Source: an uncultured Bacteroidales bacterium
GTDB lineage: Bacteria > Bacteroidota > Bacteroidia > Bacteroidales > F082
Assembly (NCBI GenBank): GCA_900315175.1
Contig: OMYA01000005.1
Location: forward strand, 1 to 64,000
Direction: 5' to 3'
Length of the DNA: 64,000 nt
Both the position numbers and the translations under genes were made by a program. The notes beneath the pieces were generated by a model, which searched no databases, was not told the origin of the DNA, and worked only from the letters and a program-made list of their open reading frames with translations. Position 1 is the stretch's first letter, and every line of letters starts with the position of its first letter. This document shows positions 17,884 to 27,021 of the stretch, piece after piece.

Positions 17884-19350
17884 TTATTTTATTTTTTTAG
17901 ATGATACCAATAACGCAATGAATGTTATTAAACCATTGATAATCAATATTTCAAAGCCAAATCTGTATCCGTTGAATAGCTTTACCGAATACATACTTAA
18001 TATATAACTCAATATTGGTGAAGCTATTGCGATATACGGCACAATTTTGTCGATTGGCTTGCGGTTTTTCACGAAAAGTCCGAATGAATACAGTCCGAGC
18101 AGCGGTCCATAGGTGTATCCGGCGATTTCAAAGACTTTGTCAATGAGGGATTGTGTGTGGAACGGACGGAATGCTATGATTACCAATAGGTAAAGAATTG
18201 CAAACGCAATATGAATCTTTTTGCGTGTTTTGAGTTTTTCGGCTTCAGACATGTCTGTTTTGTTCCCGAAATCGAGGAAATTATAACAGAATGTGGTTGT
18301 TAGCGCAGTCAAGGTGCCATCAGCGGATGAATATCCTGCTGCGACCAAGCCTATGACAAACACAATGCTTGTGAACTTGCTGAAACTGAATGCGATGGCT
18401 GGGAAAATCTTGTCGTTGACCACTACTCCACTGTCGTTTGTCGGCAATTGGAAACCTGTTTGCTGGGCATAATAAATCAACGAGGCTCCGAGACAAAGGA
18501 ACACTATGTTCACGAAGATGAACAATATGCTCGAGGTCATCACGTTTTTCTGGGCATCGCGCAGACTTTTGCAAGTCATGTTTTTCTGCATCATATCCTG
18601 ATCGAGACCGGTCATGACGATGGTGATGAATGCACCGCTGAGAATCTGTTTCAGCCAGAAACGACTGTGATTCGGGTCGGTTTCGAAGATTTTGGTATAA
18701 CCTTGTTCCGACGATGCTTTTAACAGGTCAGGAATGGAGATGTCGAGCTCTTTCAGTATGCAGACAACGGTAATTACTGCGGCCAATATAAGAAATGTGG
18801 TCTGCAAAGTGTCGGTCCATACAACAGTTTTTATCCCGCCTTTGAAGGTGTAAACAAGAATTAATGCTATGAAAATGACCGCCGGGACCCAGAAAGGTAT
18901 ACCCCAAGCTTTGAATACAAATTCGTATAACACGAAGACTACCAGATACATACGGAGTGCGGAGCCAAGAAGACGCGACAATATGAAGAACGCGGCGCCA
19001 GTCTTCTCGGAATGTTTTCCGAAACGCATCTCGAGGTATGAATATATCGAGGTCAGGTTGAGTTTGTAATATAACGGCAGCAATACGAGTGCAATCACCG
19101 CATAACCGATGATATAGCCTAAGACAATGCCGAAATACGTGAACTGTCCTGTGTAAACATTACCTGGGACCGACATGAAAGTGACGCCCGACAACGACGC
19201 TCCAATCATGCCGTAAGCCACCACAAACCAAGGTGATTTGCGGTTTCCGGTAAAGAATGTCTCGTTGTTTGATTTCCTTGATGTTATATGCGCAATGACC
19301 AGAATAAGTGCTGTGTAAACAATAAAAACCGTTAGAATCAATGCTGACAT
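17884..19350 (-). CDS. Sodium:solute symporter (SSS family)
   Basis: 488-residue inner-membrane carrier with about 13 hydrophobic spans, of the sodium:solute symporter family. Recognisable segments are GNRKSPWFVVAYGMIGASLS near the start, then GVTFMSVPGNVY, a GYAVIALVLLPLYYKLNLTS stretch, the TLQTTFLILAAV span and SADGTLTALTTTF late in the protein. The substrate is unknown; family members carry sugars, sialic acid, proline or carboxylates. DUF4831 follows 1 nt downstream. Confidence 0.9.
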   Translation of the reverse strand: MSALILTVFIVYTALILVIAHITSRKSNNETFFTGNRKSPWFVVAYGMIGASLSGVTFMSVPGNVYTGQFTYFGIVLGYIIGYAVIALVLLPLYYKLNLTSIYSYLEMRFGKHSEKTGAAFFILSRLLGSALRMYLVVFVLYEFVFKAWGIPFWVPAVIFIALILVYTFKGGIKTVVWTDTLQTTFLILAAVITVVCILKELDISIPDLLKASSEQGYTKIFETDPNHSRFWLKQILSGAFITIVMTGLDQDMMQKNMTCKSLRDAQKNVMTSSILFIFVNIVFLCLGASLIYYAQQTGFQLPTNDSGVVVNDKIFPAIAFSFSKFTSIVFVIGLVAAGYSSADGTLTALTTTFCYNFLDFGNKTDMSEAEKLKTRKKIHIAFAILYLLVIIAFRPFHTQSLIDKVFEIAGYTYGPLLGLYSFGLFVKNRKPIDKIVPYIAIASPILSYILSMYSVKLFNGYRFGFEILIINGLITFIALLVSSKKIK

Positions 19351-19393
19351 ATAATATTGGATATAAATATATTAAACTATTTTAATTGAAGCG

Positions 19394-19933
19394 TTACTTT
19401 AATATTTTTGCAAACTCTAATAGCGTTTCATATTTGCCGTCAGGTTTGATTTTTACAGGTTCATTTCCGATAAAAACGGTGTACATGCCACAGTTTTTCC
19501 CAAATTCCATGTCTGAATTCATATCACCAACCATGATGGACTTGTCGAGGTCTATTTCCGGAAAATCGTGTTGTGCCATATAAGCCATTTTAGGACTTGG
19601 TTTACGGAAATTGTCAGGGGCGGATTTCAGTTGCGGGCAGACATAAATTTTGTCGACCCTACCCTTTTGTCCCTCAATCTCCTTAAGCATGAATTCATGA
19701 ACGGTTTCGACATCCTTCAATGTCATCAGGCCTTTGCCGACACCTTGTTGGTTTGTTACAATAATAATCCTGCCGAATTTCCCGGCGAAGATTCTGAAGG
19801 CATCCAATACCCCTGGCATGAACTCAAACTCATTGATATTCTTGACATAATCGTCAACCAGACGAGTGTTGATAACACCGTCGCGGTCAAGGAACAAAGT
19901 CCAGGATTTGTCGATTATGCTGTTCCAATTCAT
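19394..19933 (-). CDS. gmhB: D-glycero-D-manno-heptose 1,7-bisphosphate phosphatase-like HAD enzyme
   Basis: 179-residue HAD subclass IIIA phosphatase. The DxD nucleophile is in FLDRDGVIN, motif II in IVTNQQGVGKG, the Lys in KPSPKMAY, and the last motif in VGDMNSDMEFG. The Cys-rich zinc loop of Escherichia coli GmhB is mostly absent, as in many Bacteroidota versions. It follows gmhA by 1 nt, which supports a role in ADP-heptose synthesis for lipopolysaccharide or S-layer glycans; histidinol-phosphatase-type activity is a less likely alternative. Confidence 0.85.
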   Translation of the reverse strand: MNWNSIIDKSWTLFLDRDGVINTRLVDDYVKNINEFEFMPGVLDAFRIFAGKFGRIIIVTNQQGVGKGLMTLKDVETVHEFMLKEIEGQKGRVDKIYVCPQLKSAPDNFRKPSPKMAYMAQHDFPEIDLDKSIMVGDMNSDMEFGKNCGMYTVFIGNEPVKIKPDGKYETLLEFAKILK

Positions 19934-19934
19934 A

Positions 19935-20510
19935 TTATCTCGGAAATATTGTTGCTTCTATGATTTCGCAGATGATATGTCCAATCATGATATGCGACTC
20001 TTGGATGCGTGGCGTACATTTGCTCGGCGCATTAATTAATATGTCGCAGCAATCAGCCATTTTACCGCCGGTCTCCCCTGTCATCGCTATTGTTCTTACT
20101 CCGATTTCTTTTGCTATTTCTATGGATTTCAATATGTTGGCCGAATTACCAGAGGTGCTTATTCCGATAAGGACATCACCTTTTTTAGCTGAGGCCTGAA
20201 GCATACGGGCGTAAATCATGTCGTAGGAATAATCGTTAGCCACAGCCGTCAGATAGCTCGTGTTGACGTGCAACGCCTCGGCATTCAACGGAGGACGGTC
20301 ATAATAGAATCGTCCGCTAAGCTCTGCAGCGAGATGTTGCGCATCGGCTGCACTGCCCCCATTGCCACAAAAATGAATCTTACCACCATTTTTCAATGAT
20401 TCAATACACATTTCAGCAGCTTTATTGATTCGTTCAACCAATGCTTTATCATTGATAATCAACTGTTTAACATCAATTGAATCCTGAATTGTCTTTTCAA
20501 TGGAAATCAT
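19935..20510 (-). CDS. gmhA: Phosphoheptose isomerase
   Basis: Converts sedoheptulose 7-phosphate to heptose 7-phosphate, the first step of heptose synthesis. 191 residues with a SIS fold: FCGNGGSAADAQHLAAEL near residue 48 and ISTSGNSANILKSIE binding the sugar phosphate. The start is set at ATG 20510: a -7 box at 20527-20534 places transcription after the longer in-frame start at 20546. Forms a two-gene operon with gmhB. Confidence 0.92.
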   Translation of the reverse strand: MISIEKTIQDSIDVKQLIINDKALVERINKAAEMCIESLKNGGKIHFCGNGGSAADAQHLAAELSGRFYYDRPPLNAEALHVNTSYLTAVANDYSYDMIYARMLQASAKKGDVLIGISTSGNSANILKSIEIAKEIGVRTIAMTGETGGKMADCCDILINAPSKCTPRIQESHIMIGHIICEIIEATIFPR

Positions 20511-20526
20511 AATCACAATATTTTTG

Positions 20527-20534
20527 CAAAGATA
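20527..20534 (-). promoter_or_regulatory. Promoter -7 box TATCTTTG for gmhA-gmhB
   Basis: TATCTTTG on the minus strand, 17 nt before the ATG at 20510. Confidence 0.65.
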
Positions 20535-20583
20535 CAAAAAAGTCATTAGACTTGCCTATTATTAAAACCTAAATTTTTATAAC

Positions 20584-20620
20584 TTTTAAACTATTAAACT
20601 ACTAAACTATTAAACTAAAT
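20584..20620 (+). repeat. 8-nt tandem repeat (CTATTAAA)
   Basis: CTATTAAA, CTACTAAA, CTATTAAA, then CTAAAT: the same 8-nt unit as at 53216-53255. It sits directly upstream of the promoter box at 20624-20631. Confidence 0.65.
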
Positions 20621-20623
20621 TCG

Positions 20624-20631
20624 TATTTTTG
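20624..20631 (+). promoter_or_regulatory. Promoter -7 box TATTTTTG
   Basis: It lies 17 nt before the ATG of the DUF486 gene, next to an 8-nt tandem repeat. Confidence 0.6.
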
Positions 20632-20648
20632 CGGCAAATTTTTCAGAT

Positions 20649-21017
20649 ATGAGAGGTGTTTACACTATATTGCTTTTGATAGTTTCGAATATCTTCATGA
20701 CGTTTGCCTGGTATGGCAATTTGAAGTTGTCGGAAATGGGTGTTCTTAAGGATTGGCCATTGATTCTCATAATATTAGCGAGTTGGGGCGTGGCTTTGTT
20801 GGAATATTCCGCCATGGTTCCTGCAAACAGAATCGGCTCGACAGTCCACGGAGGACCTTTCAACCTGGTTGAGCTCAAAGTGATTCAAGAGTGCGTAAGC
20901 CTCATAGTTTTCATGATTATCAGCATTAAAGTTTTCAAAATGGGTGAATTCCATTGGAATCATCTTATTGGCTTTGGATTCCTGGTGCTGGCAGTTTATT
21001 TTATTTTCAAAAAATAA
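20649..21017 (+). CDS. DUF486 (DMT-like) membrane protein
   Basis: 122 residues with four hydrophobic helices and little else: a small inner-membrane protein of the DUF486 family, related to small drug/metabolite transporters. Typical segments are NIFMTFAWYGNLK, WGVALLEYSAMVPANRIG and FNLVELKVIQECVSL. It probably works as a dimer. Function is not established. Its own promoter precedes it, and the acidic protein gene after it has a separate promoter. Confidence 0.85.
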   Translation: MRGVYTILLLIVSNIFMTFAWYGNLKLSEMGVLKDWPLILIILASWGVALLEYSAMVPANRIGSTVHGGPFNLVELKVIQECVSLIVFMIISIKVFKMGEFHWNHLIGFGFLVLAVYFIFKK

Positions 21018-21049
21018 CGAAAAAACTTGCATTTTAAAAGAAAACGATG

Positions 21050-21057
21050 TATTTTTG
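21050..21057 (+). promoter_or_regulatory. Promoter -7 box TATTTTTG
   Basis: It lies 22 nt before the ATG at 21080, with CTTG about 20 nt upstream. Confidence 0.6.
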
Positions 21058-21079
21058 TAAGTCAAAAATTTGTTAAGAT

Positions 21080-21490
21080 ATGAAATTTTACGACGTTGAT
21101 TCTATTTTCACTTTTGGTAAATATGAGGGACAGACTTTAGCAGAAGTCTTTGAAAAAGACCCGAAATACATAAAATATTGCGAAGATAATATTGACGATT
21201 TTTACATCTCACCTGATGTTTTGAAGGAGTTGCGCGCATCTTCACGCGACAATAAGTTGCTGACAGCCAATCTCGATGAAATGAGTGACGAGGAATTACG
21301 CGACTTCATGAACGAGATGAACGACATTGATGAGTTCGACGAAAGCAAACTTGAGGAAGATTTCGACTGGGAAGAAGGCGAAAACATGTTTGCAGAGGAT
21401 GAAGAAGACATCTTCGGCGAGGATGAAGACGAGTATTACGAGGACGAAAACTTTGACGAGCCGTTTGACGACCCTTACGACAGATATTAG
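21080..21490 (+). CDS. Small acidic protein with ExoX C-terminal-like motif
   Basis: 136 residues. The first 35 (FTFGKYEGQTLAEVFEKDP, then YIKYC) resemble the short domain found at the C-terminal end of ExoX-type exonucleases. The remainder is extremely rich in Asp and Glu and probably disordered. No catalytic domain is present. The function is unknown; the acidic tail could mimic nucleic acid or mediate binding. The TAG stop is part of a repeat (TTAGTCTTTAGCC) that spans the gap to the convergent glycosyltransferase gene. Confidence 0.75.
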   Translation: MKFYDVDSIFTFGKYEGQTLAEVFEKDPKYIKYCEDNIDDFYISPDVLKELRASSRDNKLLTANLDEMSDEELRDFMNEMNDIDEFDESKLEEDFDWEEGENMFAEDEEDIFGEDEDEYYEDENFDEPFDDPYDRY

Positions 21491-21542
21491 TCTTTAGCCA
21501 CTAAACATATCAATTTTAAGACTAAGGTCTAACGACTAAAGT
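21487..21542. repeat. Degenerate 7-nt repeats supplying two convergent stop codons
   Basis: TTAGTCTTTAGCCACTAAAC on one side and ACTTTAGTCGTTAGACC (minus strand) on the other are variants of a CTTTAGT unit. The TAG of the gene ending at 21490 and the TAG of the glycosyltransferase ending at 21536 are both inside this repeat. The two sides can also pair (TCTTTAG with CTAAAG). Confidence 0.55.
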
Positions 21543-22471
21543 CTCTCTGAGATTCCGTAGACTTTTTGTTTAGATGACGATGACTGTACAAGTTCCGCAA
21601 GGAAGCCTGTCATGAACAGTTGTACGCCAACGATTATGCATACCAACGCCAGATAGAACAGCGGACGGCTTGTCATACCATACGCGTGGAATGCGAATTT
21701 CTTGACTACCAATATTATGCCAATGATGAAACCGGCAAGGAACATCAGTGAGCCGAGTCCACCGAATAGGTGCATTGGGCGTTTGCCGAACTTAGAGATA
21801 AACGAGATGGTGAGCAAATCGAGATAACCTCTCACGAAACGGCTCATTCCGAACTTCGACTCTCCATATTTGCGTTTCTGGTGATGAACCACCTTCTCCC
21901 CTATATTTGAGAAACCGGCAGCCTTTGCGATGACAGGGATATAACGGTGCATCTCGCCATAAATCTCAATGCTTTTCACAACTTCGTTGCGATAAGCCTT
22001 TAGTCCGCAGTTGAAGTCGTGAAGCTTGATGCCCGTCATGCGGCGTGTCGACCAGTTATAAAACTTGGAAGGGATGTTTTTCGCCACTTTTGAGTCATAA
22101 CGTTTTTTCTTCCAGCCACTTACGAGGTCATAACCGTCTTTCTCAATCATATTGTAAAGTTCCGGAATCTCATCTGGGCTGTCCTGGAGGTCAGCGTCCA
22201 TGGTGATGACCACGTCGCCTTGAACGATTTTGAAGCCTTCATTGAGTGCCGCTGACTTGCCGTAATTGCGACGGAAGCGTATACCTTTAATATTCGGATT
22301 CTCTTCCTTCAATTTCTGAATGCAGTGCCATGAGCCGTCAGTGCTGCCGTCATCGACAAACACAATTTCGTATGAATAGTTGTTTTCAGTCATTACGCGA
22401 CGAATCCAAGCCTCAAGTTCAGGCAATGATTCCTCTTCATTCAGCAAAGGTATGACGACAGATATATCCAT
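21536..22471 (-). CDS. Family 2 glycosyltransferase (polyprenyl-phosphate sugar transferase type)
   Basis: 311 residues. The N-terminal GT-A domain resembles dolichol-phosphate mannosyltransferase: VVIPLLNEEESLPEL, VFVDDGSTDGSW and the DxD-containing MDADLQDSPDEIPEL. Two membrane helices form the C-terminal end. Such enzymes load a sugar on undecaprenyl phosphate for later transfer to lipid A or a glycan. The ATG at 22471 (MDISVVIPLLNE) is preferred over 22501, because the upstream DUF4199 gene ends at 22473. The stop codon lies in a repeat. Confidence 0.9.
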   Translation of the reverse strand: MDISVVIPLLNEEESLPELEAWIRRVMTENNYSYEIVFVDDGSTDGSWHCIQKLKEENPNIKGIRFRRNYGKSAALNEGFKIVQGDVVITMDADLQDSPDEIPELYNMIEKDGYDLVSGWKKKRYDSKVAKNIPSKFYNWSTRRMTGIKLHDFNCGLKAYRNEVVKSIEIYGEMHRYIPVIAKAAGFSNIGEKVVHHQKRKYGESKFGMSRFVRGYLDLLTISFISKFGKRPMHLFGGLGSLMFLAGFIIGIILVVKKFAFHAYGMTSRPLFYLALVCIIVGVQLFMTGFLAELVQSSSSKQKVYGISERL

Positions 22472-22472
22472 T

Positions 22473-22940
22473 TCAATTTTTTTTACGTGCAAAGATAGCA
22501 ATTATCAGTGAATAAACGAGTGATAAAATGATATTTATTATCAACATCGATGTGGCTGTTGCCAATGGTGAGAACAGCTCGCGCATCCGGCGTCCGTTTT
22601 CGTATAGTGCGATTCTGCTTTCCATTCCAAGATAGGCGTATAATATAAAGATTACGCTGGAAAACAGTATTGAAGCGATAACTCCGCATATAAAACTCAT
22701 CAAGAATGCCTTTCCGAATGTGAATTCTTTCCACACAAATCTGCTTTTAAATATTGCTGTTGTGATGCTGAACCAAACGAATGGGATAAGATAAATTATT
22801 GAAAAAAGGTATGATGATTCGACGTACAGGCGCTCGTAGAATATTATATAAGTAAAAGATAATAAGACACTTAACAACAATCCTGAGATGACTGTTGTGA
22901 GCCAATACTGTTTGCCTGTGTATGTAGGTTCAATTATCAT
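22473..22940 (-). CDS. DUF4199 family membrane protein
   Basis: 155 residues with four predicted membrane helices (GLLLSVLLSFTYIIF, then FSIIYLIPFVWFSITTAIF, FLMSFICGVIASILFSS and LIINIILSLVYSLII). This layout fits DUF4199, a Bacteroidota membrane family of unknown role usually found just before this type of glycosyltransferase. A longer frame reaches 22985, but that part is SRP RNA sequence, so the ATG at 22940 is the start. The glycosyltransferase ATG lies 1 nt after the stop. Confidence 0.75.
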   Translation of the reverse strand: MIIEPTYTGKQYWLTTVISGLLLSVLLSFTYIIFYERLYVESSYLFSIIYLIPFVWFSITTAIFKSRFVWKEFTFGKAFLMSFICGVIASILFSSVIFILYAYLGMESRIALYENGRRMRELFSPLATATSMLIINIILSLVYSLIIAIFARKKN

Positions 22941-22952
22941 TTCAGAAAAAAA

Positions 22953-23048
22953 GGGTAAGCTACTTATATCGCACCGCTCAACCATCTACCCTTGCTGCCT
23001 TCCGGCCCTGGGGGAGTTCGACAGGAGCTGGTCGTATAAGACTTACCC
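22953..23048 (-). ncRNA. ffs: Signal recognition particle RNA (small bacterial type)
   Basis: The minus strand contains the conserved domain IV hairpin (CAGGGCCGGAAGGCAGCAAG) with the GGAA tetraloop region and the opposite bulge strand. The ends GGGTAAG and CTTACCC pair to close the molecule. A -7 box TATCTTTG (23053-23060) lies directly upstream and a T-run follows the 3' end at about 22946. It is independent of the protein genes on either side. Confidence 0.92.
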
Positions 23049-23052
23049 GCTG

Positions 23053-23060
23053 CAAAGATA
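23053..23060 (-). promoter_or_regulatory. Promoter -7 box TATCTTTG for ffs
   Basis: The minus-strand TATCTTTG places the start of transcription at about 23047, in agreement with the predicted 5' end of the RNA. Confidence 0.7.
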
Positions 23061-23110
23061 CGATTTTTTTTTATTGTGCAAGGATTTTGGTGAAAATATT
23101 TATTTAAAAC

Positions 23111-23149
23111 AAAAATTCCCGACAGAATCGCTTCCATCGGGAATTTTTT
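23111..23149. terminator. Bidirectional-looking terminator after etfA
   Basis: AAAAATTCCCGA and TCGGGAATTTTTT form a strong stem about 60 nt past the etfA stop, with T-runs in both directions. It closes the kamE-etfA operon. Confidence 0.75.
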
Positions 23150-23212
23150 ACAAACAATTAATCTTTAAAAACCTAATATTTAAATTTTTAAATATTAAAT
23201 TTTAAATCATAA

Positions 23213-24232
23213 TTACTTCTCCACTTCTTTCTTCAGTCTCTCTGTCAGCATCGGGACGATCTTATGGAGGTCACCGACGATGCCGAGGTCAGCGGCTGAG
23301 AAGATAGGTGCGTATTTGTCCTTGTTGATGGCGATGATGAAGTCTGACTCTTCCATACCTGCGAGGTGCTGGATGGCGCCTGAGATACCGCATGCCATGT
23401 AGAGGTTAGGACGCACTGTCTTACCTGTCTGACCGACCTGGAAGCAGTGATCCATAATGCCGGCGTCGACCATGGCACGTGATGATGCCACCATGCCGCC
23501 GAGGACGTCTGCCAAAGCCTGAAGCTTGTTGAAACCTTCCTTGTCGTGAACGCCACGGCCACCTGACACCAGGATCTTGGCGTCGGCGATGTCGTCAGCG
23601 CACTTGCAGTTCATCTTGGTCTCAATGACTTTGACTTTGAACTTGCTTGTGTCGAATTTAGGGGCAAACATTGTGATGATGCCTTTTCTGCCAGCCTCGC
23701 GGACGCGTTTCTGCATCACGCCAGGACGCACTGTCGACATCTGAGGACGTGTGTTAGGGCAAAGAATGGTTGCCATGAGGTTGCCGCCGAATGCAGGACG
23801 TGTTGAACGGAACTGTTTCTCGCCTGTCTCCTCTACGATACCGATTTCAAGTTTGGTGCAGTCTGCTGTCAGACCGGTCTTCAAACGTGAAGCGATACGT
23901 GGTGCGAGGTCACGGCCGATGGTTGTTGCACCGTAAAGGACGATGCTTGGCTTACCTTCGCAAATCATCTGATATACAACTTGTGAGTACTGTTCTGTCA
24001 AATAGTCCTTGAGTTCAGGGCAGTCAGCGACGAGCACTTCGTCAGCGCCCATCTCGATGAGGCTTTGTGCCTGGTCTTTCACATTGTGACCCAATAACAT
24101 TGCCACGACTTTCTCACCGAGAGCATCGGCCAGGTCGCGTGCTTTACCTAAAAGTTCGTATGCTACGGATTGAATCATACCTCCGCGCTGTTCTGCGAAC
24201 ACATAAACGTTTTTGTAATCTTTGATATCCAT
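23213..24232 (-). CDS. etfA: Electron transfer flavoprotein alpha subunit
   Basis: 339 residues. Together with EtfB it carries electrons for butyryl-CoA dehydrogenase, in anaerobes often by flavin-based bifurcation to ferredoxin. The C-terminal FAD domain is clear: [12 protein letters not shown], then [39 protein letters not shown] and ending in [17 protein letters not shown]. The N-terminal half has the Rossmann-like [15 protein letters not shown] region. Last gene of the operon, 8 nt after etfB. Bifurcation itself is inferred from context only. Confidence 0.95.
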   Translation of the reverse strand: MDIKDYKNVYVFAEQRGGMIQSVAYELLGKARDLADALGEKVVAMLLGHNVKDQAQSLIEMGADEVLVADCPELKDYLTEQYSQVVYQMICEGKPSIVLYGATTIGRDLAPRIASRLKTGLTADCTKLEIGIVEETGEKQFRSTRPAFGGNLMATILCPNTRPQMSTVRPGVMQKRVREAGRKGIITMFAPKFDTSKFKVKVIETKMNCKCADDIADAKILVSGGRGVHDKEGFNKLQALADVLGGMVASSRAMVDAGIMDHCFQVGQTGKTVRPNLYMACGISGAIQHLAGMEESDFIIAINKDKYAPIFSAADLGIVGDLHKIVPMLTERLKKEVEK

Positions 24233-24240
24233 GGCTACTT

Positions 24241-25023
24241 TTAGATTAAATGTTTTTCTTTCAGTTTATTAACGATAATTTCGACTGCTTCTTCCTCGCT
24301 CACTTCGAACACCTCACCTGGTGCCTTAAGCTGTTTCGGGAATGACTGCCACACCTTTGTTGGTGAGCCTTTCAGACCGAGTTTGTTCTCGTCGACATCG
24401 AGTTTGTCGGCGCCCCAGACTTCAACTTCCTTGTTGTAAGCGTCGACGATACCTGCTACTGTCATGTAACGTGCCTCGAATGCTGATGCCAGCACCGTGA
24501 GGACGCACTTGCCTTCGACTTCGAGAGTCTGCACGCTGTCTTCGTTTTCTTTCTTTACGATGAAGTTGCCGTTCTTTTCGCGTTCAGCGTCGATGACGTA
24601 TGAAACCTGAGGAAGACCGAGGTGCTCAGCCATCTCAGGACCGACCTGTGCTGTGTCACCGTCGATAGCCTGACGGCCGGCGATGATGAGGTCATAATCC
24701 AAAGTCTTGATGGCACCTGCCAATGCGTATGATGTTGCAAGAGTATCAGCACCGGCGAACTTTCTGTCGCTCAATAAGATAGCTCTGTCAACGCCCATAG
24801 CGAAAGCTTCTCTAAGGATGAGGTCTGCTTGTGGAGGTCCCATTGTGATAACTGTGACGTTAGCGCCGTATTTGTCTTTCATCTGGAGTGCGAGTTCGAG
24901 ACCGCCCTTGTCGTCCGGGTTCATGATGCTCGGAACGCCTTCACGGATAAGAGTGTTCTTTACCGGATCGATTTTGATTTCGGTAGTATCAGGTACTTGC
25001 TTAATACAAACTATAATATTCAT
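24241..25023 (-). CDS. etfB: Electron transfer flavoprotein beta subunit
   Basis: 260 residues. Starts MNIIVCIKQVPDTTEIKID, followed by MNPDDKGGLELALQMKD and the ETF beta signature VITMGPPQADLILREAFAMG, then AGRQAIDGDTAQVGPEMAEHL. This form resembles the EtfB that partners clostridial-type butyryl-CoA dehydrogenase. It lies between bcd (11 nt upstream) and etfA (8 nt downstream), the usual bcd-etfB-etfA order. Confidence 0.95.
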   Translation of the reverse strand: MNIIVCIKQVPDTTEIKIDPVKNTLIREGVPSIMNPDDKGGLELALQMKDKYGANVTVITMGPPQADLILREAFAMGVDRAILLSDRKFAGADTLATSYALAGAIKTLDYDLIIAGRQAIDGDTAQVGPEMAEHLGLPQVSYVIDAEREKNGNFIVKKENEDSVQTLEVEGKCVLTVLASAFEARYMTVAGIVDAYNKEVEVWGADKLDVDENKLGLKGSPTKVWQSFPKQLKAPGEVFEVSEEEAVEIIVNKLKEKHLI

Positions 25024-25034
25024 AATCTTCCCTC

Positions 25035-26174
25035 CTATTTAAATAAATGACCAGCGATAACCATTCTCTGAACCTCTGATGTACCTTCGTAGATCTCGGT
25101 AATCTTGGCGTCGCGCATCATGCGTTCGACCGGATATTCACGTGTGTAGCCGTAGCCGCCGTGGAACTGTACTGCCTTTGTAGTCACTTCCATGGCTGTC
25201 TCAGCTGCGAAGAGTTTCGCCATTGCTGCGTCTGCTGAATATGGAAGACCTTTGTCTTTCTTCCATGCTGCGCTTCTGACGAGCAGACGGGCTGCCTCGA
25301 CCTTAGTCTTGAGGTCGGCCATCTGGAACTGTGTGTTCTGGAACTGTGCGATTGACTTGCCGAACTGTTTGCGTTCCTTGGTGTATTTCACTGTCTCATC
25401 CATTGCGCCTTGAGCGATGCCGAGAGCCTGTGAGGCGATGCCAATACGGCCGCCGTCGAGGGTCTTCATAGCGATGTTGAAGCCTTTTCCGAGAGGTCCG
25501 AGGAGGTTTTCCTTCGGCACTTCGCAGTTTTCGAAGATAAGCTCGCATGTCGCTGAGCCGCGGATACCCATCTTCAACTCTTTCTTGCCGATGCTGAAGC
25601 CCTTGAAGCCTTTCTCAACGATGAATGCTGAGATGCCCTTGGTGCCTTTGCTCTTGTCGGTCATTGCCATGACGATGAACACGTCGGCGTAAGCTGCATT
25701 GGTGATGAAGATCTTTGTTCCGTTGAGGATATATTTGTCGCCTGCGTCGACAGCCATTGTCTGCTGCATGGCGGCGTCGGTACCGGCGTTAGGCTCGGTG
25801 AGACCGAAAGCGCCGATCCATTCGCCTGAAGCGAGCTTCGGCAAATATTTCATCTTCTGTTCCTCTGTTCCATTTTCAAGGATAGGTGCCATGCACAATG
25901 ATGTGTGGGCTGAAAGGATAACGCCTGTGGTGGCGCACACTCTTGAGAGTTCCTCAACAGCCATGATGTACATCTGCACTGATCCGCCGGCTCCGCCGTA
26001 CTGTCTTGGTACCGGGATGCCCATCAAACCTAATTTCGCCATCTTCTTGACGGTCTCCATAGGGAAACGCTCTGTCTCGTCAACTTCGGCTGCCAAAGGC
26101 TTGACCTCGTTCTCTGCAAACGATCTTATCATCTGCAAGAACAATTCTTCTGTCTTTGAATAGCTAAAATCCAT
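25035..26174 (-). CDS. bcd: Short-chain (butyryl-CoA) acyl-CoA dehydrogenase
   Basis: 379 residues, full length. Reduces crotonyl-CoA to butyryl-CoA with the Etf pair. Visible motifs: GAFGLTEPNAGTDAAMQQT (first family signature), IGIASQALGIAQGAMD, QFHGGYGYTREYPVERMMRD (second signature), and the catalytic Glu in YEGTSEVQRM. Lies between hbd (10 nt upstream) and etfB. Butyryl-CoA as the natural substrate is inferred from the operon. Confidence 0.94.
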   Translation of the reverse strand: MDFSYSKTEELFLQMIRSFAENEVKPLAAEVDETERFPMETVKKMAKLGLMGIPVPRQYGGAGGSVQMYIMAVEELSRVCATTGVILSAHTSLCMAPILENGTEEQKMKYLPKLASGEWIGAFGLTEPNAGTDAAMQQTMAVDAGDKYILNGTKIFITNAAYADVFIVMAMTDKSKGTKGISAFIVEKGFKGFSIGKKELKMGIRGSATCELIFENCEVPKENLLGPLGKGFNIAMKTLDGGRIGIASQALGIAQGAMDETVKYTKERKQFGKSIAQFQNTQFQMADLKTKVEAARLLVRSAAWKKDKGLPYSADAAMAKLFAAETAMEVTTKAVQFHGGYGYTREYPVERMMRDAKITEIYEGTSEVQRMVIAGHLFK

Positions 26175-26184
26175 TATGTTTCAA

Positions 26185-27021
26185 TTAATATTTATAAAAT
26201 CCTTCACCAGTTTTGCGTCCCAAAAGACCTGCACGCACCATCTTTCTCAAAAGTGGATGTGGGCGGTATTTCGGATCACCGAACTCATTGTAAAGCACCT
26301 CCATGATGGCGAGGTTGACGTCGTTTCCGATGAGGTCGGCCAATGCGAGAGGTCCCATTGGGTGGTTTGCGCCAAGCATCATGCACTTGTCGATGTCCTC
26401 TGCTGATGCGATACCGTCGGCCAAGATACCGACTGCCTCGTTGATCATAGGGATGAGGATGCGGTTGACGACGAAACCTGGGGCTTCTTTCACCTCGACA
26501 GGCTGCTTGCCTATTGATGTGGCGAGGTCAACGATGCATTTTGTCACTTCGTCGCTTGTGAGCTGTCCCTTGATGACTTCCACCAATGCCATTCTGTCGG
26601 CCGGATTGAAGAAGTGCATGCCGATGAACTGTGCAGGACGTGTCGTGCAGGCAGCGATTTCTGTGATTGAAAGTGATGATGAGTTGGTTGCGAAGATTGC
26701 TTCAGGTTTGCAGATCTTGTCGAGTTCGGCAAACACCTCTTTCTTGAGAGCCATATCTTCTGATGCAGCCTCGATGACGAGGTCGGCGTCTTTGAATGTG
26801 GCGTAGTCGGTGGTGGTTGTGATGTTCTTCAACAGAGCGTCGACGTCCTCTTGAGTCATCTTGCCTTTCTCAACGAGTTTGGCGTAACCTTTAGCGATTG
26901 AACCCATTGCCTTGTCGATGCTGGCTTGGGTTCTGCTCTTCATGACGACTGGCATCTTAGCTGCGAAAGCCTTCACGATGCCTTTTGCCATGGTTCCTGT
27001 TCCGATAACGTATACTTTCAT
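26185..27021 (-). CDS. hbd: 3-hydroxybutyryl-CoA dehydrogenase
   Basis: 278 residues. Interconverts acetoacetyl-CoA and 3-hydroxybutyryl-CoA with NAD(P)H. The Rossmann motif is [11 protein letters not shown] at the start; the active-site region holds [30 protein letters not shown] with the catalytic His, and [12 protein letters not shown]. The C-terminal domain ends [14 protein letters not shown] 27021 is chosen because the open frame upstream of it has no family similarity. 131 nt separate it from the crotonase gene. Confidence 0.94.
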   Translation of the reverse strand: MKVYVIGTGTMAKGIVKAFAAKMPVVMKSRTQASIDKAMGSIAKGYAKLVEKGKMTQEDVDALLKNITTTTDYATFKDADLVIEAASEDMALKKEVFAELDKICKPEAIFATNSSSLSITEIAACTTRPAQFIGMHFFNPADRMALVEVIKGQLTSDEVTKCIVDLATSIGKQPVEVKEAPGFVVNRILIPMINEAVGILADGIASAEDIDKCMMLGANHPMGPLALADLIGNDVNLAIMEVLYNEFGDPKYRPHPLLRKMVRAGLLGRKTGEGFYKY

